From positions 1 through 64,000 of the forward strand of contig JAACJO010000045.1 of assembly GCA_013368445.1 (NCBI GenBank): a DNA stretch of 64,000 nt. The letters are read 5' to 3'. Made by a program: the position numbers and the translations under genes. Source of the DNA: Leucocoprinus leucothites. Lineage: Eukaryota; Basidiomycota; Agaricomycetes; Agaricales; Agaricaceae. Each line of letters begins with the position of its first letter. Position 1 is the first letter of the stretch. Below are positions 55,441 through 64,000 of this stretch, one piece after another. The notes beneath the pieces were generated by a model. It saw nothing but the letters and a program-made list of their open reading frames with translations, was not told the DNA's origin and searched no databases.

Positions 55441-56762
55441 GAGGCTTGTTAACATATGGATGTAACATCAAGTAAAGTACTAGCTAGGTAGCTAGAATGT
55501 AACCTCAAACAAATTCAAGGGGAAGTATGAGAAATAGATGAGGATTTATGTAGCTACTGCTGAATAATGCAAAATGTGCAATGAAACTAAATGCTGTTTT
55601 TATTTACTTTGTGAAATTCTTGAACACTGTACTAGGATCCTGACTAAGTATGCAGTTTGCAATGCTTAGCTGACTTCTATAACTAAGATCTTTTATCCTG
55701 AAGCTGTTTCTGTTTCTCTCTAAAGTCAACTGGACCTTGTCTATAATCACCCACTCAGTCACACACTGGTGCTGGTGTGGTCAATATGCCTTAACTACAA
55801 GCCTTCTTAGCTTGGTAGCTACTTTGCTGTGACACTAGATCAAACTTGAGACATCTTAGAATATTTCTTAGATTAACTAGTAGAAGTCTTTTCTGTTAGA
55901 GTTCTCTTAGAAGGTTGATCACTTATTCACTCAAAAATGCTTAGTTTGTGGTCTGCACACCCTATAGCACTACAGAGGTGTAGGATTCCTTGCCTATCTG
56001 CATGCTGTCAGGCCCTTTTTATATTATTTGAGAGATACAAAAATAGACGAAATATTCTAGAAAGAAATACTGTAGGTATGGCTCGAAATTGACTAATAGA
56101 AGATGACTGAATTGTCCTGGATTTGGCTGGGTATACTTTTACGACGTGATACCGACCGGTAGGTCCGTTCAATCGCTAGGTTGTCATATAGGTAGTGGAG
56201 TAGCTACCACATGAGTTTCTTTCATTAATCCTTTTTTAATCATGGGTAAGTATTTTGACTGTGATATTTTCTTCAACCAAGGACCTCTGCCACATCAATA
56301 CAACCATTGGTTTGCTTGGCTAGTACAGTTGTATAACTGAGTAGTGCGGAATTGATGTAGCTAAGCAGTGGGGTAGCTAGGTTCTTGTCTTGTACATATG
56401 GAAAACATGGATCATTGTCTGTTAACTAGTCCATTGGTCCTTCTGATCCAGTTCTAGACCCTGGTCCTTATTTTTAGATTGTTCGGATTGTTCTCAGCAC
56501 AGAGGTTTCCCTCAAGTTCCAAAGTGGTAATTCAGTGATGTGGTGTCCTGAAGTCAAGGGTTCAAATCCCTGGAACAGTTCACAACAGTGGACAGCTGTA
56601 CTAGATTACCAGTCTCATCTGCCATATTGGTTGACCATATTACTTCTTAGTAAGTAGCTTTGTAGTTACACCGCTAATGCACTATAGGGCTCTTAGGTAT
56701 AGCATTATTTTTTTATAATACTAAGTGTGAAATTGCGAAAATATTAGTATTTCTTATTTATT
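55441..56762. other. Foreign insertion inside ORF3 of copy B
   Basis: Copy A reads continuously across this point (50732-50745). The insert is about 1.3 kb and lies at a TA or close to it: right junction CTAGGTGTG, left junction ACACTGTAGAG. I found no terminal inverted repeat and no coding region. It holds a tRNA-like segment (56516-56577). Confidence 0.55.
56516..56577 (+). ncRNA. tRNA-like segment with pol III B box (possible SINE head)
   Basis: GTTCC at the start pairs with GGAAC at the end like an acceptor stem; TGGTAATTCAGTG resembles an A box; GGTTCAAATCC is a near-consensus B box within a paired T-arm (AGGG/CCCT). It is 62 bases, about ten shorter than a tRNA, so a functional tRNA is unlikely; a tRNA-derived SINE or a relic is more probable. 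Confidence 0.35.
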
Positions 56763-57376
56763 TTTGGTTTTTGCATCACAATGCTAGGTGTGAAAGTTTC
56801 TCCTTTGTCATCAGCTGGGGTGCACTTAGGATTCTGTGAATGTCTGTCTGAAGTTTGTTCACTATTGAGCACAGTGAAGTAATCTCTGTCTGGGTCAGTG
56901 TGTTGGATGTGTTGGATGATGTTTGGAGTATAGGGACCCTGAGGGATATGGCATGCCAGGTTACTAAGGTGGAAGTCCATTTCTTCCTGGAGATGCTTGT
57001 ATCCACTTCTTGCAGAAGCGAGAGCATTAAGGCAATTCCTGATGTTGTAGACATATGAAGTAAGTCTAGGATTGCTGTCATAGGCAGACAGAAAGTCAAC
57101 AGCTGTTTGTTCTTGAAGAAATGCACATTGTAGGGTGGCATTCTCCAAATAGGGTGAAGAGTTTTCACTGCTAGTGTTTCTGCCTACACTATCTCTGGTA
57201 GGGGAAGTGGTGCCTTGTTCTTGTGATAGGGCAAGACCAGGACTTTCTTTGACTTTGTTTGCATTGTTGATGGTGTTGGTTAGAGTAATAGGAGGAGTAA
57301 GAGGTGAGGGTGATTTGCAGATAATAGTTCCACAGACTGGTACTGCTGGTTGTTCACTGACTTCTGGAGTAGTCAT
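56763..57376 (-). pseudogene. ORF3 of copy B, proximal part
   Basis: Open from the ATG at 57376 (MTTPEVSEQPAVPVCGT) for about 200 codons, then enters the inserted sequence. It lines up in frame with copy A 50140-50745. CAA at 57128-57130 stands where copy A has TGA (50386-50388), so both likely derive from CGA. Confidence 0.7.
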
Positions 57377-57391
57377 TGAAGCTGGGGAATG

Positions 57392-60300
57392 TTAAGAGAG
57401 ATTGTGCTGGGTTTTATACTCTTGAATTATTTCTTTTGAATTTTCAAGATTTTTCTCTGGTTCCCATGAGTCTTCAGTAGGCCTGTATCCTTTCCAACGA
57501 ATTAGGTATACTATTTTTTTGTTCCTGAGCATAGTCTGCAAGTTCTATGGTTTAGAACTGCTTTGACTTTGTATTATTCTTCTCCTGAGACAAGAACAGG
57601 TGGTGGTTTAGGGTTGTGTTTCCCATAAACATCTTTCTCAGTTACTGGCATGAGAAGTGAAGTGTGGAACTTGTTGTGAACTTTCCACTTTGGTGGTAGT
57701 TTGAGTTTGTAGTTGACTGGAGAGGTCTTTCTAATAATAGTAAATGGACCTTCTCTTCTTTGGTTGAGCTTCTTAGAAGCATAGGGCAAAGGGAGATTTT
57801 GGTTATCTACCAAACTCGGTCTCCTACTTTGAATGGTGTCCATGGTTGGTTCTTTTGTTGAGCCATCATGAGATGTGTTTGTTCATGTGCCTCTAGAGCT
57901 GCTTCTTGAACTTGTTCTAAGAATAGGGACTTCTCATTGATAGAAGGTGTGTCTGTCTCTTTATCTGAGATAAATGCTTGTGGGTTATATCCTAGTATTA
58001 ATTCATATGGTGAGTGTTTTCTTCCAGAACGGGGTTTTGTATTGTGTACAAATTCAATCATTAGAAGTGCTTGTTTCCATATGGTTGGATTTTGCAATGT
58101 ATAAACTGCTAAGTAAAACTTGATTTCTTGGTTGTACCTTTTGGTAGTACCATCTGTCTGTGGATGATATGCTGTAGACAGGGCTAGTGTAATATTGAGT
58201 TTTTTGTATAATTGTTGCATCAATTTAGCAGCAAATCATGGATCTTGATCTGAGATAATTTTTGTTGGGTGTTCTGTATTTCGAAAATACTTTGTCAATA
58301 AGAATTTCAGCAATGCCATCAGCATTTACTGTCTTCTTTGTTGGAGTTAGGATTATCCCTTTCATAAGTCCATGGTCCATTATGGACAATATACAATCAT
58401 ATCCATTGTCAGGTGGTAGATCTGTGATAAGATCCATGGATATTTGGGAAAAGGGTCTTGTGGAAGAAGGGCCTTTAATTGGTTGTATCAGTGGTTTAAC
58501 TGGATGACAGTTGATTTTGTGCTGTTGACAAATAGGGCATACTTTCATATAGTTCTGAACATATGTGTTCATTCCAGGCCAGTAAACTAATTTAGATAGT
58601 TTACAGAATGTTTCAGCTGTTCCTGGATGTCCTGATGTCTTGTGATCATGTACACATTGTAGAAGTCTTCTTTTTAGTTCGGCATCTTCAGGTATCACAT
58701 GTCTTCCCTGATATTTATAAATGCCATCATCTTCTGTAAATCTTTCAGATGGGGCAATCTTTGCTTGTTTATTTTTAATTTCTTCTTTAATTTCCTCAGA
58801 AAGGAAGTTAATGAATTTTTCTGATAGTATTGTGATGAGATCTTCCTTATCCTTTCCATCTGGAACTAGGTCTGGTCTTCTACTCAATGCATCAGCAAGA
58901 GTATTTTTATTACCAGCCAGGTGCTTTATGGAGTAATAGAAGTATGCCATGTACAGCATCCATCTGGCTTGTCTTTGATTTAATTGTTGTGGTTCTTGCC
59001 ATCTGGTGAGGTTCTCATGATCAGACCATATGATAATAGGGTGTGCTGATCCTTTGAGGTAGTGTCACCATTCCTTTAGTGCTCTAATAATAGCAAGGAA
59101 TTCTTGGTTAGACACATGATAGTTTCATTCTGCAGGGTTAAGGGTTTGTGAATAATAAGCCACAGGGTGCTTATCTCCATTTGAATCTCTTTGGAGTAGT
59201 ACTGCACCAGTAGCAAATGCAGAAGCATCACACTCAATATTGAATAGCTTTAATTCATCAACTATTTAAAGTATCAGTTGCTTAAGGAATTGTTCCTTGA
59301 ACTTCTCAAAGCTTTTCTGTGCTTCTGGATTCCATTCAAATTTCGTTGTTTTGTGAAGTAATGCATTAAGTGGTTGTGTGATAGCTGAGAAGTTGTGGAT
59401 AAATTTTCTGTAGAAGTTACAGAAACTAATGAATTGTCAGATATTTCGGACAGACTTGGGTACAGGCCAATCCTGTATGCCCTTAAGTTTGACTGGATCC
59501 ATCTCGATAGAGTCAGGAGTTATGATAACTCCGAGATACTCTAGATGTTGCTTCTCAAATTCACATTTCTCAGTCTTTAAATACAACTCGTTCTGTTGTA
59601 GAATCTTTAAGACTTGTTTAGTAAGTCTTTTGAGTTGTTCCTTTGTTTTTGCATGGATAAGAATGTCATCCATGTAGATAATAACTCCGCCTTTCTCAGT
59701 AAGGTCTTTAAACATGTGATCCATCATAGATTGGAAGGTAGCAGGTAAATTTGTCATTCCAAAGAACATGACTGTGGGTTCATATAACCCATTAGGAGTG
59801 TGGAATGCCGCTTTCCATTCATGTCCTTCATAGATTTGGACATTATTATATCCTAGTTGGACATCTAACTTAGTAAACCAATTAGATCCTTTGAGTTTAT
59901 CCATGATTTGTGATATGCTTAGTATAGGATGAGCATTCTTTATTGTATTCTTGTTAAGGAATTGACAAACTTGACATGGGTGTAAGTCTCCTCCTTTCTT
60001 TCCTACAAAGAAGAAAGAAGAGGCCATAGGTGATTTGAATTTTTGAATATATCCCTTTCATAGGTTTTTGGAAATAAACTTGTCAAGTTCAGTTCTCTCC
60101 TGAGGTGTCAGGTGATAAACTGGCATGTGTTTGGGTTCAAATTCGGGTATAGTCTCAATTTTGTGATCCCAAAGATATCTGGGTGGTAATTTCTCAGATT
60201 TGTCTTTGTTGAAGATTTTGAGAAACTGATGAAATTTCTTTGGTATGGCTTTCACAGGGTCTGATTCCCATTTAGGTTTAGTAGCCGAGTTGTGAAGTTG

Positions 60301-60806
60301 TTGGGATGTGTTAGATTTCACATTGATTTTGTAATACAACTGATTGATGGAATCAGTTTTTGCTTTGGTTAATTTGATTGTGTGAGAGTTTTCATCTCAC
60401 CAACATAATGACAGTTTCTGCCAATCAATGCCAGGGTTGAATCTCTTTAACCATGTGATTCCTAAGAATAGTTGGTTTGATCCAAGTTTGACTATTCTTG
60501 GAGAGATTGTCATAATCTTGTTGTTCACTTCTATTTTTAATCTTGTATAGTGAGTACAACTTCCTGATAGATTTTGTGTTCTGTCAGTGTTGCAGATTTT
60601 GATTGCCTTCTTCATTTTGAACTTCAGCAAGTTGTAGGTATCAACTAGTTGTGGGTTGATAAATTCTCCACTAGCTCCTGAATTGAGTAGTGCTTGTAGG
60701 TTGTATTTTGCTCTAGTTGTATGGAGTAATATTGGTACATGTACTGTTAATCCTTTATTTGATTGAAGATCAATGACATCTATCTGATCTTCATGAGTAC
60801 TCAAAA
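57392..60806 (-). pseudogene. Pol of copy B, decayed
   Basis: Same domain order as copy A: protease (LLNSGASGEFINPQ, where the catalytic D reads N), RT with YMDD kept (about 59660), RNase H, integrase (PICQQHK, SQISMDLITDLP, TAYHPQTDGTT) and chromodomain remnant (about 57400-57540) with a two-base shift in a run of A. Stops at about 60397, 60058 and others. It keeps CAA (59836-59838) where copy A has TGA (47680-47682), and tryptophan where copy A has TAG. Confidence 0.85.
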
Positions 60807-61891
60807 ATTTTCATTTGAGTATTGTTGAAATGGATCATCTTCGTCACTAGCTTGATCTATTTCATAGACCATGGCATTGGGATCTTTCCTTTTAGGTTTG
60901 AAAGGTCTATGATTCCCTTGTTTCAGTTTGGACTGGAACTTCTGCATCTGCTTTGATCCCATGTTTGTCTTTCCTGTTGACTTAAACCAAACCTTCCTTA
61001 CTGGACAAGATTTAGCAAAATGTCCTTTCATGTGGCAGAAGAAGCATTCTTCTCTTTTGAGTGCAATTCTCTGTTTGTTGGTGAGAATGTTATTGATGAT
61101 GTGGGAGTATAGTGAACTATAGACATCTCTGTCTGTGTTGCTTGGTCCTTCATTATACATTTGGTTAATGTCTTCTCCTTCACTCTCCTCTTCTTCAGGA
61201 TTATCATCATCCTCTGCACCAAGTTTGTTTATACCTCTGTCATCTGCTTCCTGATCATCTTTGACTGATAATCAGTATATGCTTCTTGATATTCTGTCAA
61301 TATCCATGTCCCACTCAGATCGTCTGGGTCTAGGTAGGGGTTGACTATAGATGTCATTATATCGTGGTTGAGGTCTATGTGATCTATTATTCTTTTTGGT
61401 CTTTCTTGATCTGTTTGAAGATCCTGGATTAGAATTTCCAATGCAGTATCTCCTTTGCTCTTGGACAACTTTGTATGCCTGTCTTGCAGCAGCTTTTCAC
61501 TTGTCAAGGGTTTGGGGGTCAGATCAAATTGCTTTGAATCTGACATCATTGTCAAGTCCTTTGGCAAAGTAGGATCAGAGAGAAGTGCTGTCAACAAGTC
61601 CTGTACATGAGGTGAGGACAGAAAAATTGGTGATATATTCTTCAATGTATTTGTTTCATTGTCTGTAATAGCAGAGCTCTCTTTCAACCTCAAAGCTCTG
61701 TTGTGTTGGAGCAAATGACTGTTTGAGCACATTCTTGAACTGGTTGAAGGTGTGTGCAACATATCCTGCTTAGGTAGCTGCAGTTGCTTGACTAAGTCTG
61801 TAATCCTGTTGCCATAACTTGGCAGCTCCATTGAGTAGTCCAAGGGTGTAGTTGATTCTTTGGGTGTTGCTTGTAACACCATATGAGTCAA
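60801..61891 (-). pseudogene. Gag of copy B, N-terminally truncated
   Basis: Covers the capsid end, the acidic region (EDDDNPEEEES) and the knuckle CFFCHMKGHFAKSC, ending ENF-TGA at 60801-60803 with the same slippery heptamer. The beginning is cut at about 61895. One frame change relative to copy A near 61225. Confidence 0.8.
60804..60810 (-). promoter_or_regulatory. Putative -1 frameshift heptamer in copy B
   Basis: A-AAT-TTT followed by TGA, as in copy A (46708-46714). Confidence 0.65.
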
Positions 61892-61895
61892 ACTA

Positions 61896-63532
61896 TGATA
61901 GCTGTTACATCAGCAGACAGAGTAGTATTTATCAGTATTGTGATTGTGATCCAGGACTTGTAGTTGTAGTTTCATAGTTTGATATGGTGTTACGGCCCAA
62001 ATGGCATTAGCTGTGAAATCGTTAATTTCAATGATATAGTCAATATATTGGGCAACTGTATAGACATTAAGGAACCCTACTATAAGACCCTAGTGTAACA
62101 CACACACTTGCGAAAGCACAGCACATTCACAAAATGACCATTAATGATCAAGAGTAACAAGAGGCTACAGGATGATGTTGAGACTTAGCAAAAGTGGTTG
62201 GGATGTGTACCCTATAACCCTTTGTGATCTTAGCCTCTAACCTGGGTATTGATCCAGTCGAAGTCTTTCTTGAAGGAACAATGATGGACTAACTAATCAG
62301 AGATCAAAGGCTTAGCCTTCTGATCTGGACAGGCACTTGTACATATTCGTAGAAGTCCTATCTTTTTAAACATTGCTCCAGCAGAAGTAGACCCTTTTGC
62401 AAAAGATGGAGAAATTCTGCATGGGCACTGAATAACCCACTTGATTATAGAACCAGATTAGTGGAAACTAACAGGATGTGTCAGCACTTGACTACTGACT
62501 AGTAGACATTGTTACAGTCAGGAATAAGCTTTTGCAGAATAAGACAACCATCAGCAGTGATAGAAATCTCATGATATCAGAGGAGCAGGAGTAAGTATGC
62601 CTTTGCAAAAGGATGTGTCAGCACTTAAACCCCAAAGAAAACCCAGAGATACTCCTATTGGACAACCTTTCAATAAATCTCCTTTTATTATCAACAATGT
62701 GTATGCATCATCCATGTAATTACTCCTTTAGTACTTTTGCAAAACCAATATAAACCTTTCTCAAGTGTATAGTCTAGAAAGGGAATCTCACCTGCTAAGG
62801 CTACACTTAGAGACTGTCCCACACAACATATCTGAGTGAGTAGTAAAAAGTGTATTGAGTGCCCTTCAGTCATAGACCATTAAAGAATTGGAAAACACCT
62901 TTCGAGAAAGAACATTACTGCAAGATTCATATAAGTTCAGAGTGTGAAGAAGTCTGGAAAAGACTTATAAGCTGTATATTGCATCTAGTATCCAGGAGTG
63001 GTACTAGTCAGTGTCAGTTGTATTGTGATAGAGCCAAGTGTTAGGGAAAGTAACAATTCATGAATACTGGTCTATTACACTTCTGCATCCTAAGAGACTT
63101 GTAGTTGTATAGTGTCATATAACAGGGATCATCGAGTATCTTTTGTGAACTGGTCATTCCATTACAAACCAGTCTACAGACAACTCCCATTATCTTTCAT
63201 TATCAATCTTTATGCTTCCGTAAAACATCCTTCTTTATTGATTAACCTCCCATGAACTTACATTGAGTTTAGGAGTGTTGGTTGTTATTGTTATTAACAT
63301 TACCTATCATTCACTATCTGACTACATTCCCTTTATTACATTAACAATCACATTTCTGCCTCTTCAACAGTTTCAGATAGTTAGTATTTAAGGACCTGGT
63401 ATTAGGAAGATTAAATGCAAGTTTAATCTTTCCTTTGTTTTCTGGACTACTTGTGTTTACTTGCCCTGACTTGAATTCACCTGTATCATTGTTGTTGTCT
63501 CAAACCTCACACTACCTTAGACTTACTTCAAG
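61896..63532. other. Unassigned region between copy B and the terminal LTR
   Basis: No gene recognised. AGGATGTGTCAGCACTT occurs twice (62473-62489 and 62610-62626) and TTTTGCAAAAG-like words recur nearby, so an old repeat may be present. Short open frames of about 60 codons show no motif. Confidence 0.35.
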
Positions 63533-64000
63533 TGTTATGTATATTGATTATATCTAGCATTTGTTCCATCTATAATATGAAGTTGATATTAGCTTTACTT
63601 AAGTAATATCGCAATTATATTTCTTCTTATTTGTTCTTGTATTTTCTCATTAGTTTTGACTTGTTTACTTTGTCTGATTATGACTCATTATGACTTGTTT
63701 GGTTTTGTTTGTATTTTGATGACATGTGATTGTTAAATATAGCTGCGCTATATTTGGACTTACCTTGTGATCGATCAAATGATCAAAGAAGAACTTCTTT
63801 AGAAGAACTTCTAAAGCTTCTTTGACAAATTGCGTCTTATATAGTTTAATTAGCGTTAAGGAAGCTGTACGCTTCTCTTCTTTCATTAGAAGCCCTTAGC
63901 CCTAGTTAATAATAGATACCGACTTGTATCGTATATAAGTTGTCGACATCTACCAAGGAGAAACATTGTTTCTACTTGGTTAGGTGGAGACTCAATACGA
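63533..64000 (+). repeat. Chromovirus-type LTR, cut by the window end
   Basis: Starts TGTTATGTATATTG as in copy A; about 470 of an expected 665 bases are present. Plus orientation, so it is not the missing 5' LTR of copy B. Confidence 0.85.

Larger units (their letters stand above)
55188..61895 (-). mobile_element. Chromovirus copy B, inverted and truncated at both ends
   Basis: Same family as copy A, opposite orientation. The 5' side stops inside the capsid part of gag at about 61895, so its 5' LTR and Gag N-terminus are missing. The 3' side stops inside ORF3 at 55188, at the border of the miniature LTR element. A foreign piece of about 1.3 kb interrupts ORF3 (about 55441-56762). Confidence 0.9.

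Noticed and set aside
63533..64000. Terminal LTR as the 5' LTR of copy B
   Set aside because: It faces the opposite direction and is separated from the gag truncation by 1.6 kb of unrelated sequence.
1..64000. CRISPR arrays, operons or prokaryotic defence systems
   Set aside because: The sequence is eukaryotic with spliceosomal introns and retrotransposons; no regularly spaced short repeats were seen.

Overview
The window looks like fungal nuclear DNA, most likely from a mushroom-forming basidiomycete (Agaricomycetes). The evidence is the short GT-AG introns of about 50-75 bases in the host genes, basidiomycete-type gene families (NACHT ATPase without repeats, alpha-kinase, OPT transporter, an integrase-core-like gene) and the mixture of transposable elements. 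I cannot name the species.

Layout. The first 13.6 kb is mostly host sequence: a decayed oligopeptide transporter (505-3888, minus), a small three-exon NACHT ATPase (5212-7162, plus), a broken partial copy of a nearby gene (about 7460-7722), an F-box-like protein (8803-11880, plus) and, convergent to it, a membrane protein (12456-13602, minus). From 13.7 kb on, mobile elements dominate. A pogo/Fot1-type DNA transposon (13705-22161) with terminal inverted repeats and TA target duplication carries a nearly perfect Ty1/copia retrotransposon (16388-21718) inside its first intron. Then come a broken alpha-kinase gene (22355-25117, minus), the two halves of a broken integrase-core-like gene (25579-26408 and 31519-32089), a complete Tc1-like transposon (26801-28393), a second pogo-like relic (28710-30892), a Ty3/gypsy element (32728-42547) with a second Tc1-like copy inside its 5' LTR, a Ty3/gypsy chromovirus 'copy A' (43287-52218), a third Tc1-like relic (52338-53806), a miniature two-LTR element (53807-55187), an inverted truncated chromovirus 'copy B' (55188-61895) and a further LTR running off the end (63533-64000).

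Two themes link the parts. First, age: the copia element and the Tc1 copy at 26.8 kb are intact, while nearly everything else in the transposon-rich part, and the two host genes at its edges, carries nonsense codons mostly explained by CGA to TGA or CAA to TAA changes, the pattern expected from deamination of methylated CpG or a RIP-like process. Second, the chromovirus pair shows two conserved features worth following: a canonical -1 slippery heptamer at the gag-pol overlap, and an additional long reading frame downstream of the chromodomain that encodes its own CCHC zinc knuckle. I regard that third ORF as the best candidate for something not yet described.

No CRISPR array, operon or rRNA gene was seen. 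Exon boundaries are read by eye and are predictions.
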